Positions 8,633 to 17,466 of a DNA stretch of 64,000 bases are shown here, piece by piece. The notes beneath the pieces were generated by a model that was given only the letters and a program-made list of their open reading frames with translations, had not been told where the DNA came from and did no database searches. The stretch is from an uncultured Granulosicoccus sp. (GTDB lineage: Bacteria > Pseudomonadota > Gammaproteobacteria > Granulosicoccales > Granulosicoccaceae). The stretch lies in contig CANLXI010000010.1 of the NCBI GenBank assembly GCA_947495035.1, forward strand, positions 124,001 through 188,000, written 5' to 3'. Position 1 is the first letter of the stretch, and each line of letters starts with the position of its first letter. The position numbers and the translations under genes were made by a program.

Positions 8633-9703
8633 CTACTCCGGGTTCGAGTGAAAGCCTTGCGCGAGCTGCAATACGGCCATGGCGTACAGGCGACTGTGGT
8701 TGTAACGGGTTATGACGTAGAAATTGCGGTAAGCCACCCAGGCTTCATCTCCGTCGCCCCCTTCCAGCACCATGACGCTGAGATGCTCGTTGTCACGGGT
8801 TCCGGTGCCAAGACCCGAACCGGTGAACCCCAGAGCCGCAACCGTGTCGCCGGCCACTGTCGGGGTCAGTGAGCTGCGCACCAGTGAACGGACCTGCGCC
8901 GGAATATCGTCATCGGGAAACGACCAGCGTTCCGCGACCGGTGCATCCTTCTCCCAGCCATGAACCGCAAAGTAATTGGCTACCGAACCGATCACATCCG
9001 CCATGGAATCGAACAGGTCGCGCTTGCCGTCGCCATCGAAATCGACCGCGTACTGGCGGTAGCTCGACGAAATGAACTGCGGTACCCCCATGGCTCCGGC
9101 GTAACTGCCCTGCCGCTGATGGGGATCCCAGCCTTCAGCAGCGCTCAAGCTCAGGAATTCAGCCAGTTCGCTGCGAAAGAACGTGGCCCGCGGGGGGTAG
9201 TCGAAGGCCAGCGTCGCCAGGGAGTCCAGCACATCATGCGAACCGGTTATGCGACCGTAGAAGGTCTCCACGCCGATGATCGCGGTGATGATATCGGCCG
9301 GTACGCCGTAAGTCTCTGTCGCCCTTTCGAGCAGCTCGGCGTGTTCGCGCATGAATTCGCGTCCCTGGTCGATCCGTTTCTGCGTCAGAAAGATCGGTCG
9401 GTACCGCGCCCAGTTCAGCGTACGTTCCGCCGGTTTCGAGATGGCATCGAGAACGGACTGCTGGCGTTTGGCACGCGCCATGATCCCCGCCAGACGATTG
9501 CGGTCCAGGTCGCTGTCACGGCTGAGCTGATCCAGAAACTCCCGCACATCGGCGCGGTGCAGATAGTTTTCCGCAGGCACGAGCTCCTCTGCCGCCGAAC
9601 GGGTCTCGCCCGATTCGGGTGAATTGTCGGCGCGCAGCGGATGGCCGGCTGTCGCACCCAGCAAGAGGGTCGCCGTCGCGACCAGATAGTGAAGCTTCAT
9701 CAT
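8633..9703 (-). CDS. mltB: Lytic murein transglycosylase B
   Basis: A 356-residue family 3 lytic transglycosylase that cuts the glycan backbone to give 1,6-anhydromuramyl ends. It has an N-terminal signal peptide (about 1-25). The catalytic glutamate is Glu146 in ITAIIGVETFYGR, followed by the conserved ATLAFDYPPRATFFRSELAEFL and QGSYAGAMGVPQFISSSYRQYAVDFDGDGKRDL segments, presented here in parts. No lipobox cysteine is visible, so this is more likely a soluble periplasmic form than the E. coli lipoprotein. The gene ends nine bases before rlpA begins. Confidence 0.93.
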   Translation of the reverse strand: MMKLHYLVATATLLLGATAGHPLRADNSPESGETRSAAEELVPAENYLHRADVREFLDQLSRDSDLDRNRLAGIMARAKRQQSVLDAISKPAERTLNWARYRPIFLTQKRIDQGREFMREHAELLERATETYGVPADIITAIIGVETFYGRITGSHDVLDSLATLAFDYPPRATFFRSELAEFLSLSAAEGWDPHQRQGSYAGAMGVPQFISSSYRQYAVDFDGDGKRDLFDSMADVIGSVANYFAVHGWEKDAPVAERWSFPDDDIPAQVRSLVRSSLTPTVAGDTVAALGFTGSGLGTGTRDNEHLSVMVLEGGDGDEAWVAYRNFYVITRYNHSRLYAMAVLQLAQGFHSNPE

Positions 9704-9790
9704 TGCTCAGAGTCTAGTAGACACATTCCGACAATTCTCGGCAAAGGGTTTGTCGGACCCTGAAATCTTCATTACACGACCCCTGGCAGG

Positions 9791-10489
9791 TCAGCTGACG
9801 CGGAACCAGTCGATCGGCGTCTGGCCGTGCGCTTCCAGCCAGTCATTGGTTCTGGAGAAATGCCTGCAGCCCAGAAAACCCCGATGGGCCGACAACGGTG
9901 AGGGATGGGGGGCTGTCAGTACATGGTGGCGCTTGGCATTGATGACCTGCCCCTTCTTCTGGGCATAGCTGCCCCACAGCAAAAAGACCAGGTCCTCGCG
10001 CTCATCACTGAGCTGGCGAATGATGTTGTCGGTGAAGGTCTCCCAGCCCCGCCCCTGATGGGATGCCGCCTGACCACTCTCCACGGTCAGCACACTGTTG
10101 AGCAGAAACACGCCCTGTTCGGCCCAGGGAATCAGGCAGCCCTTGCGCAAGCGGGCCAGTGTCGGCTCGCCGTCGGCCAGATCACTGTCGATCTCCTTGT
10201 ACATGTTGAGCAGCGAGGGCGGTACCGGCACACCTTCCGGCACTGAAAAACTCAAGCCATGGGCCTGTCCCGGCCCGTGATACGGGTCCTGGCCCAGAAT
10301 GACGACCTTGACCTTGTCAAAGGGCGTGAGTGAAAACGCCTTGAACCAGTTGCTGGAATGCGGAAAGACGACCGCCGATTGCGCCTTGCGCCGCGCCAGG
10401 TACTCACGCAGTTCACGCATGTAGGGTGCAGCAAATTCAGTATCCAGACGGGCCTGCCAGCTGGGATCGATTGCGGATTGTTGAGCCAT
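9791..10489 (-). CDS. ung: Uracil-DNA glycosylase
   Basis: Ung removes uracil from DNA after cytosine deamination or dUMP misincorporation. The 232-residue protein has the family 1 water-activating motif GQDPYHGPGQAHGLSFSV with catalytic Asp68, the uracil-binding FLLNSVLTVE and LLWGSYAQKKG segments, and the minor-groove loop APHPSPLSAHRGF with the catalytic histidine. It is divergent from lptD, with a 188-base shared upstream region. Confidence 0.97.
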   Translation of the reverse strand: MAQQSAIDPSWQARLDTEFAAPYMRELREYLARRKAQSAVVFPHSSNWFKAFSLTPFDKVKVVILGQDPYHGPGQAHGLSFSVPEGVPVPPSLLNMYKEIDSDLADGEPTLARLRKGCLIPWAEQGVFLLNSVLTVESGQAASHQGRGWETFTDNIIRQLSDEREDLVFLLWGSYAQKKGQVINAKRHHVLTAPHPSPLSAHRGFLGCRHFSRTNDWLEAHGQTPIDWFRVS

Positions 10490-10677
10490 GCCCGAAGTCT
10501 ACCTGCTTGTCGTGCCCAGGTGACCACCGGAACCGCTTGTACGTCAGGGACATCATCCCGACGACGGACGAATCCTGAATTATCGTCTCGATGAATCACC
10601 CGCATCATTGAGGCGCGCTACAAAGCCGTCTATCATCAGCGTATCGATCACTGTTCTGGAATTTCGTCATCAGGCGC

Positions 10678-12921
10678 GTGCACCTCATTTCCACCGGCTT
10701 GCTCGGCGCCCTGCCTGTCGCGACCCTGTCTCTGCTGGGTGGCAGTCTGGCCGTGTCTCCGGTTCAGGCAGCCCAGTGCCCGGCCACCCGCTTCGTCTAC
10801 GAACCCGGCGACTTCGATCCCGTGCCCGGTCAGAAGGTGGAAGCTCGGGCAGACAAGTTCACGGCTGACGGTGATCTGGTCACGCTGGAAGGCAACACGA
10901 CCATTCGCTATCAGGGACGCCAGCTGGCAGCCGAGAATGCCAGCTACAATCCCGGAACCGGCGAAGTATCGGTCAATGGCGCACTGAGCTTCCTCGGCGA
11001 AGGCTTCCGTCTGGAAAGCAATGAAGCCTATATCGACATCGATGACGACCAGTTCAGTACCGGCGAAAGCGACTACGAACTGGACATCAATGGCAAGCGT
11101 GCCAGCGGTACCGCAGCCGCGATGGCGCGCGAGCCCGATGGTCACTTCACCATGCAGGACGCCACCTACTCCACCTGCCCGCCCGGCGACGAGAGCTGGT
11201 TCGTCAAGGCCGACAGCATCGATCTGGACACCGAGCAAGGCGTCGGTTTTGCCAGGGATCTGCGACTGGTCTTCAAGGGGGTCCCCTTGCTGGCGCTGCC
11301 CGCCTTCAGCTTTCCCATCAGTGACAAGCGCAAATCAGGCTTTCTGGCTCCGGTACTGGCCCGCGGCGACTCCACCGGACTGGAACTGCACCTGCCCTGG
11401 TACTGGAACATCCGCCCTGACCTGGATGCCACCTTCACGCCTCGATTCATGACCAAGCGCGGCACCCAGTTGCAAAGTGAACTGCGTTACATGAACCGCC
11501 AGGGGTTGTGGACGCTGGATCACGAGTACCTGAACGATCGCGAGCTGGATGGCGATTCGCGGTATTTCACCCAGCTACTGCATAATGGCAGTTTCACGCC
11601 CGACCTCACCTCCACCATTGTTGCCCGACGCGTGTCCGACAAGGACTATCTGGAAGATCTCGGTGACAGCCTGCAAGTGGCCAGCATCACCCATCTGGAA
11701 CAGCGCGCGGACTTGAACTACGAACACGATGGCTCCAGGGTGCTGACTCGTCTGCAGAGTTTTCAGACGGTTGACGAGGACATCGAGCCCGAAGACAGGC
11801 CGCACCGGCGGCTGCCGCAGGTCAAGGCCTATGCAAAATCGGGCCGACTGCCACTGGGGTTTCGCAGTGATGTCGACGGTGAGTTCGTGTACTTCGACAA
11901 GGACGATGCGGTCACCGGAACGCGCATCGATATCCGTCCTCGACTGTCTCTGCCCATCGTGCGTGACGCCTGGTTCTTCAAACCGAGCGTCTCCCACCGT
12001 TTCACCTATTACAGCCTGAACAACACCAGTCTGAACAACACCACGGAGCAGCTCGAGCGTACCAACAGCCGTAATCTGGACTCCTTCAGCGTCGACAGCG
12101 GGCTGTTCTTCGACCGTGTACTTGACGAACGAGGCTCGGTACAGACGCTCGAACCGCGATTGTTCTACCTGAAAGTACCGTACCGGGACCAGTCGGACAT
12201 CCCCGTGTTCGACTCGAGCGAGTTCGATTTCAATATCAGCCAGCTGTTTCGTGAAAACCGGTTCAGTGGCGCCGACCGGATCGCTGATGCCAACCAGTTT
12301 TCCATGGCCCTGACCACTCGCATGATCGACGGGGTCAACGGCCAGGAGCGCTTCCGCGCCAGTATCGGGCAGGTTCGCTATTTCGATGACCGTCTGGTTA
12401 CCCTGTCGTCCACCGATACCGTGGATACCCGAGACTACTCCGACTTTGTCGGTGAGGTGGAGACAGCACTGACCAAGGACTGGAATGGCAAGGGCAGCAT
12501 CCAGTGGAATCCGGACGAGGAGCGCACCGTGCGTAGCTCCCTGTCGCTGAGTTATCGCCCGCAGAAGGATCGCATTCTCAACTTCACGCACCGCGTGGTG
12601 AACAGTGACAGCGACGAGGACAAGACCGAGCAGATCGATCTGTCCGGATTGTGGGCCCTCGGCAGCAGCTGGCGCGTGGCCAGCCGCTGGAACTACTCGC
12701 TGGATGCAGATCGAAGTATCGAGTCCTTGCTCGGCCTCGAATACGACAGTTGCTGCTGGGCGGTAAGATTTGCGGCCCGGCGTTATATCGCCGATGACGG
12801 TGAGGATCATGACACCAGCATCTACTTTCAGCTGGTGTTGAAGGGCCTGGCCCCGCTTGGACAGAACTACGGGGCCTTATTGGAAAATGCCATCTTGGGC
12901 TATAGAGACGACGTGCAATGA
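10678..12921 (+). CDS. lptD: LPS-assembly protein LptD
   Basis: LptD is the outer-membrane beta-barrel that inserts lipopolysaccharide into the outer leaflet. The 747-residue protein starts at GTG 10678 and has a signal peptide, an N-terminal OstA/LptA-like domain (about 55-170) and a large C-terminal barrel rich in alternating aromatic strands. Cysteines occur near the N-terminus (AAQCPATRF, STCPPGDES) and as an adjacent pair near the end (YDSCCWAVRF), consistent with the inter-domain disulfides that LptD needs. It is followed with a four-base overlap by surA, the chaperone needed for LptD folding. Confidence 0.96.
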   Translation: MHLISTGLLGALPVATLSLLGGSLAVSPVQAAQCPATRFVYEPGDFDPVPGQKVEARADKFTADGDLVTLEGNTTIRYQGRQLAAENASYNPGTGEVSVNGALSFLGEGFRLESNEAYIDIDDDQFSTGESDYELDINGKRASGTAAAMAREPDGHFTMQDATYSTCPPGDESWFVKADSIDLDTEQGVGFARDLRLVFKGVPLLALPAFSFPISDKRKSGFLAPVLARGDSTGLELHLPWYWNIRPDLDATFTPRFMTKRGTQLQSELRYMNRQGLWTLDHEYLNDRELDGDSRYFTQLLHNGSFTPDLTSTIVARRVSDKDYLEDLGDSLQVASITHLEQRADLNYEHDGSRVLTRLQSFQTVDEDIEPEDRPHRRLPQVKAYAKSGRLPLGFRSDVDGEFVYFDKDDAVTGTRIDIRPRLSLPIVRDAWFFKPSVSHRFTYYSLNNTSLNNTTEQLERTNSRNLDSFSVDSGLFFDRVLDERGSVQTLEPRLFYLKVPYRDQSDIPVFDSSEFDFNISQLFRENRFSGADRIADANQFSMALTTRMIDGVNGQERFRASIGQVRYFDDRLVTLSSTDTVDTRDYSDFVGEVETALTKDWNGKGSIQWNPDEERTVRSSLSLSYRPQKDRILNFTHRVVNSDSDEDKTEQIDLSGLWALGSSWRVASRWNYSLDADRSIESLLGLEYDSCCWAVRFAARRYIADDGEDHDTSIYFQLVLKGLAPLGQNYGALLENAILGYRDDVQ

Positions 12922-14255
12922 TTGACAGATTCAGGCTTCCCGGAAGGCCGGCAACCGCAGCCATTGCGGCCCTGCTGCTGTGCCTGTACGGGGGATCTCC
13001 AACCCTGGCGCAAAGCGCTGACGCGAACGAACAGGCGGCGTCAGATGCCGATGATGTGGTGCTAGACCGGATTCGGGCCGTGGTCAACGACGGTGTCGTG
13101 CTCGACAGCGATCTGCGCTCGGCCATCAATTTCTTCAGGCAGGAGGCCAGGAGCAACCGCCAGAACCTGCCACCCGACGATGTACTGGCCGATCGCGTGC
13201 TGGAAGAGCTGATCAACCAGGAAATCCGTCGCCAGCACGCTCGCAACAACGGCATCTCCATTGATGCGGCCAGCACCAATCGCGCCATCGAGCAGATCGC
13301 CCGCAACAACAACATGGACACGCTGCAGTTTCGGGAAACCCTGACGGGTCAGGGCTTCGACTACGACCTGTTCCGACAGAACATCGAGCGCGAACTGCTG
13401 CTGCAGCGACTGATCGAGCGCGACGTACAACCCCGTGTTCGCGTATCGCAGCAGGAGATCGACGATTACGTCGACGCCATCAGAAACGATGTGGAAGAAC
13501 AACAGCGCTATCGCATCCAGCATATCCTGATTGCAGTTCCCCCTTCGGCTGACAATGCGACAACCGCCGCGGCCGAACAACGCGCTCTGGATGTTCTGCA
13601 ACGCCTGCGCAATGGCGATGACTTTGCCGAAGTGGCTGCCACCTCCTCCGATGGCGCCCGCGCCCTGCAAGGCGGCGACCTGGGATGGCGTCGCCTGCAG
13701 GAATTGCCGGATTTCCTTGCCGATGCCCTGGGCAGCATGTCGGCGGGGGATCTCAGTGAACCGCTGCGTTCGGCCAATGGCTTTCATGTCATCCGGCTGG
13801 CCGACACCCAGAGTGGTGACCAGTCACAGCTGGCCGAGGTTCTGGCACGCCATATCTTCATCGCAGGCGATGCGGCAGACACCGAACAACGCCTGCGTCA
13901 GGTTCGCCAGCAACTGATCGAAGGTGCCTCCTTCGAAGCACTGGCCGCAGAGATCAGCGAAGACCCCAACAGTGCGGACAAGGGGGGTGAACTGCCCTGG
14001 TTCAGCGAAGGTCAGCTGCCAGCGGAAATGGAAGACATGGCCAACACACTGGATCAGGGAGAAATCAGCCCGCCATTTCGTACTCAGTTCGGTTGGCATC
14101 TGATGCAGCTGCTGGATCGCCGCACACGAGAGATCGATGAGACGACCCTGCGCAACCAGGCTGCCGACGCCCTGCGTCAGGGAAAGGTGGAACAGGAAAT
14201 AGAACGCTGGTCGCGACAGCTGCGAGATGAATCGTTCGTGGAAATTCGTCCTTGA
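12918..14255 (+). CDS. surA: Periplasmic chaperone / peptidyl-prolyl isomerase SurA
   Basis: SurA escorts outer-membrane proteins across the periplasm. The 445 residues contain a signal peptide (about 1-32), an N-terminal chaperone domain ([17 protein letters not shown], then [11 protein letters not shown]), and two parvulin domains of about 100 residues each. The first includes IQHILIAVP and [13 protein letters not shown], the second RHIFIAGD and [13 protein letters not shown]. The ATG overlaps the lptD stop by four bases, so the main client and its chaperone are translationally coupled. Confidence 0.96.
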   Translation: MIDRFRLPGRPATAAIAALLLCLYGGSPTLAQSADANEQAASDADDVVLDRIRAVVNDGVVLDSDLRSAINFFRQEARSNRQNLPPDDVLADRVLEELINQEIRRQHARNNGISIDAASTNRAIEQIARNNNMDTLQFRETLTGQGFDYDLFRQNIERELLLQRLIERDVQPRVRVSQQEIDDYVDAIRNDVEEQQRYRIQHILIAVPPSADNATTAAAEQRALDVLQRLRNGDDFAEVAATSSDGARALQGGDLGWRRLQELPDFLADALGSMSAGDLSEPLRSANGFHVIRLADTQSGDQSQLAEVLARHIFIAGDAADTEQRLRQVRQQLIEGASFEALAAEISEDPNSADKGGELPWFSEGQLPAEMEDMANTLDQGEISPPFRTQFGWHLMQLLDRRTREIDETTLRNQAADALRQGKVEQEIERWSRQLRDESFVEIRP

Positions 14256-15292
14256 ACCATCTGATCGCCCTGACTCCGGGAGAGCCGGCCGGTATCGGTC
14301 CGGATCTGACCGTCATGCTGGCACAACAGCCGCGTCGCTCAAGGATCGTGGCTATTGCCGATCGTGATGTACTGCAACACAGGGCCGCTTCGCTGGGGCT
14401 GCCGCTGCAGGTACACGATTTCACCCCGGGTGAACAGCCGGCGCCGCTGTTGGCTGATCGCGACGGCCATGTCGACCAGGTCGGGGAACTGCATGTCCTG
14501 CATATCCCCACCCATGCGCCTGTCCGCTGTGGTCAGCTGGACGCCCGCAATGGAACTCATGTACTGGCAACGCTTGACGCTGCCGTCGATGGTTGTCTGG
14601 CGGGCACCTTTGCCGCCATGGTCACGGCACCCTTGCACAAGGGTGTCATCAACGACGCCGGGATAGCCTTTACCGGACACACCGAATACCTGGCGGAACG
14701 TACCCATGGCGAGCCGGTCATGATGCTGGCTGCCGAGACCGCCCACGGCCCGCTGCGGGTGGCCCTGGCCACCACCCACCTGCCGCTGGCGGCCGTGGCC
14801 CGAGCCCTGACGAGCGATGTGCTGCTGCGAGCCCTGCGCATCCTGCATCACGACCTGATCGAACAGTTCGGCATTGCAGATCCACGCATTCTGGTGGCCG
14901 GCCTCAATCCGCATGCCGGTGAAAGTGGACATATGGGACGGGAAGAGATCGACGTCATCGAACCGGTGTTGGTACAGCTGCGCGCCCAGGGCATGCAACT
15001 GATCGGCCCCCTGCCGGCTGACACTCTGTTCACGCCGCAGCATCTGGATCAGGCCGATGCAGTCATGGCCATGTTTCACGATCAGGGCCTGCCTGTCCTG
15101 AAATACGCCGGCTTCGGCAAGGCCATCAACATTACCCTCGGCCTGCCGATCATCCGCACCTCGGTCGATCATGGTACGGCTCTGGACAAGGCCGGTACCG
15201 GCAATATCAGCAGTGGCAGCCTGGATGCCGCCATCGCTCTCGCCGAGCAACTGGCGAGCTCACGACAGAGCAAGAGTACCCCCACACCGTGA
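14252..15292 (+). CDS. pdxA: 4-hydroxythreonine-4-phosphate dehydrogenase
   Basis: PdxA oxidises 4-phosphohydroxy-L-threonine in the deoxyxylulose-dependent pathway to pyridoxal phosphate. The 346-residue protein has the N-terminal [12 protein letters not shown] signature, the metal-binding histidine segments ([38 protein letters not shown]) and the conserved [18 protein letters not shown]. It begins with TTG 14252, overlapping the surA stop by four bases. With pdxH at 1650 the window covers two steps of vitamin B6 biosynthesis. Confidence 0.96.
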   Translation: MNHLIALTPGEPAGIGPDLTVMLAQQPRRSRIVAIADRDVLQHRAASLGLPLQVHDFTPGEQPAPLLADRDGHVDQVGELHVLHIPTHAPVRCGQLDARNGTHVLATLDAAVDGCLAGTFAAMVTAPLHKGVINDAGIAFTGHTEYLAERTHGEPVMMLAAETAHGPLRVALATTHLPLAAVARALTSDVLLRALRILHHDLIEQFGIADPRILVAGLNPHAGESGHMGREEIDVIEPVLVQLRAQGMQLIGPLPADTLFTPQHLDQADAVMAMFHDQGLPVLKYAGFGKAINITLGLPIIRTSVDHGTALDKAGTGNISSGSLDAAIALAEQLASSRQSKSTPTP

Positions 15293-16095
15293 ACCACAAG
15301 GCCCGCAAGCGCTTCGGCCAGAATTTCCTGCAGGACATGAGCATCATCGAACGCATGCTCGCGGCCCTGCGCCCCGAGACCGGTGATCCGGTCGTGGAAG
15401 TGGGTCCGGGCCTCGGCGCCCTGACACTGCCCCTGCTGGCACGACTGGACAGGCTGGCCGTCGTGGAAATCGACCGTGATCTGATCGCACGCCTCGAGTC
15501 ACAGCAGCTGAACGGACTGACCATTCATCCCGGCGATGTCATGCAGTTCGATTTCGACGCACTGGCACGTGAATTGACAGCCGATACCGAGGGAAACGGT
15601 CAGGCGGTTCACTCATTGCGAGTCGTGGGCAACCTGCCCTACAATATCGGCACCCCACTGCTTGTCCGGCTGATGGACTGCCAGCGCATGATCAGAGACA
15701 TACATGTCATGTTGCAGAAGGAAGTGGTCGATCGCCTGCACGCCGAACCGGGAACCCGGGCATTCGGGCGTTTGAGCGTGCTGATGCAGAGCGTTTTCGA
15801 GGTGACTCCCCTGTTCACGGTTCCCCCTTCGGCCTTTGACCCACCACCCAAGGTGCAGTCGTCCGTGGTACGGATGAAACCGCGCAGCGATGCACCGGAT
15901 GCCGAGACGCTGGATGCATTGCAAGCCTGCACCCGACTGGCATTTGCCAACAAGCGCAAGACCCTGCGCAACAATTTCAAGGGCCACCTGGACGACAAGG
16001 CGCTCATCGACCTGCAGATAGATCCGCAGGCACGCGCCGAAACCCTGGACTTGCCAGCGTTTCATCGTCTTGCAAAACAACTGAGACACACGTGA
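15289..16095 (+). CDS. rsmA: 16S rRNA dimethyladenosine transferase
   Basis: RsmA (KsgA) dimethylates A1518 and A1519 of 16S rRNA during late small-subunit assembly. The 268 residues show the typical N-terminus [10 protein letters not shown], the SAM-binding [16 protein letters not shown], the catalytic [11 protein letters not shown] and the [16 protein letters not shown] loop. The start is GTG 15289, overlapping pdxA by four bases, and the end overlaps apaG by four bases. Confidence 0.97.
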   Translation: MNHKARKRFGQNFLQDMSIIERMLAALRPETGDPVVEVGPGLGALTLPLLARLDRLAVVEIDRDLIARLESQQLNGLTIHPGDVMQFDFDALARELTADTEGNGQAVHSLRVVGNLPYNIGTPLLVRLMDCQRMIRDIHVMLQKEVVDRLHAEPGTRAFGRLSVLMQSVFEVTPLFTVPPSAFDPPPKVQSSVVRMKPRSDAPDAETLDALQACTRLAFANKRKTLRNNFKGHLDDKALIDLQIDPQARAETLDLPAFHRLAKQLRHT

Positions 16096-16523
16096 GCAGT
16101 GATAACATGATGCCAACTTCCGTCAGGGACCTGTTCACCATGGATGTCGATATCAGCGAAGGTATCCAGGTCGATGTGGATACGCTGTACGTGGAATCCG
16201 AATCAGACCCGGACAACAACCGTTTCGTCTTTGCCTATACCATCACCATTCGCAATGTGGGTGATGTCGCCGCGCGCCTGTTGACTCGTCACTGGGTCAT
16301 TCGTGACGCCAACGGCAAGGTGCAGGAGGTACAGGGTGAAGGCGTGGTGGGTGAGCAACCCCATCTGAAGCCCGGCGAAGGCTTCCAGTACACCAGTGGT
16401 ACCATGCTGGAGACATCCATGGGCACCATGGGCGGCAGTTACAGCCTGGTGACCGACGATGGCGAGGAATTCAAGGCACCCATTGCCGACTTTCTGCTCT
16501 CGACGCCACGCACCCTGCACTGA
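16092..16523 (+). CDS. apaG: ApaG protein (DUF525)
   Basis: ApaG is a small single-domain protein of the immunoglobulin-like DUF525 fold; its biochemical role is unsettled though its genes keep company with apaH. The core here is nearly canonical: FVFAYTITIRNVG, EVQGEGVVGEQP, FQYTSGTMLETSMGTMGG. I give GTG 16092 as the start because it forms the same four-base overlap with the upstream gene seen elsewhere in this operon, but ATG 16107 or ATG 16140 would yield a length closer to the E. coli protein (125 residues). Confidence 0.92.
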   Translation: MSSDNMMPTSVRDLFTMDVDISEGIQVDVDTLYVESESDPDNNRFVFAYTITIRNVGDVAARLLTRHWVIRDANGKVQEVQGEGVVGEQPHLKPGEGFQYTSGTMLETSMGTMGGSYSLVTDDGEEFKAPIADFLLSTPRTLH

Positions 16524-16627
16524 GAACACGCCGGAATGCTCCTCACCGGCACGGCTGACTGAACAGGAACCATCGAGTGTCCTGAACGACGCTTGCCATT
16601 CACCGCCGCAACAGCCATGGTTTTCGC

Positions 16628-17431
16628 ATGACCACCTATGCCATCGGTGACCTGCATGGTTGCCTGACTCCCTTGCAATATCTGCTGGACAAGCTGGCCT
16701 TCGACCCCGGCAGGGATCGGCTCTGGTTTGTCGGCGACATCATCAATCGCGGTCCGGAATCCCTGGAGACCCTGCGTTTCGTCCGGAACCTGGGAGACAG
16801 TGCCATTACGGTCCTGGGCAACCATGATCTACACCTGCTGGCCGTGGTTCATGGTTACAGAAAACCGTCGGCCAGGGATACGCTGGAGGAGATACTGCAA
16901 GCCCCCGATCGCGACGAACTGTGCCATTGGCTGGCAGCGCGACCGCTGCTGCACGTGGACACGAGACTCGATCATGTACTCGTGCATGCGGGCATCCATC
17001 CCCGCTGGTCGCTCAAGCGTGCCGGGAAGCTCAACCGGGAACTGCAGCAGGAACTGACCGAAAATCTGCCCGATTTTCTTTCTCGCATGTACGGCAACAC
17101 ACCCGCTCGATGGAGCAAGGATCTGGGCAGGGAAGATCGCCAGCGCTTTGCCATCAACGCCTTTACCCGCATGCGCTATTGCCACCCTGACGGCTCACTG
17201 GACTTCGACTTCAACGGTCCACCGGCGCAGGCACCTGCCACCCTGCAGCCCTGGCATCGGATTGCCAATCGCAAGCCACTGGACAAGACCATCATCTTCG
17301 GTCACTGGTCCAGTCACCCTGCCATCTGCCGTGCCGGAGTCATCCCCACCGACCGTGGCTGTGTCTGGGGAGGCGACCTCGTGGCCTACGCCATCGAGAC
17401 CGGCAGCAGCCACTGGGTGACAGGACAGTAA
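16628..17431 (+). CDS. apaH: Diadenosine tetraphosphatase (symmetrical)
   Basis: ApaH hydrolyses Ap4A symmetrically to two ADP and also removes dinucleoside-tetraphosphate caps from RNA. The 267 residues include the calcineurin-type phosphoesterase motifs YAIGDLHGC, FVGDIINRGPESL, VLGNHDLHLL and, later, VHAGIHPRW, with GHWSSHPA near the C-terminus supplying another metal histidine. It follows apaG after 104 bases. A second Ap4A-degrading enzyme is encoded at 20134. Confidence 0.97.
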   Translation: MTTYAIGDLHGCLTPLQYLLDKLAFDPGRDRLWFVGDIINRGPESLETLRFVRNLGDSAITVLGNHDLHLLAVVHGYRKPSARDTLEEILQAPDRDELCHWLAARPLLHVDTRLDHVLVHAGIHPRWSLKRAGKLNRELQQELTENLPDFLSRMYGNTPARWSKDLGREDRQRFAINAFTRMRYCHPDGSLDFDFNGPPAQAPATLQPWHRIANRKPLDKTIIFGHWSSHPAICRAGVIPTDRGCVWGGDLVAYAIETGSSHWVTGQ

Positions 17432-17466
17432 GGCAGCCAGGCTGCGCCCTGGCCCGCACTGGTCGT

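Noticed and set aside
11575..12810. A 411-residue open frame antisense to lptD
   Set aside because: It lies wholly within lptD on the other strand, lacks recognisable domains and a ribosome-binding site, and is explained by high-GC codon structure of the real gene.
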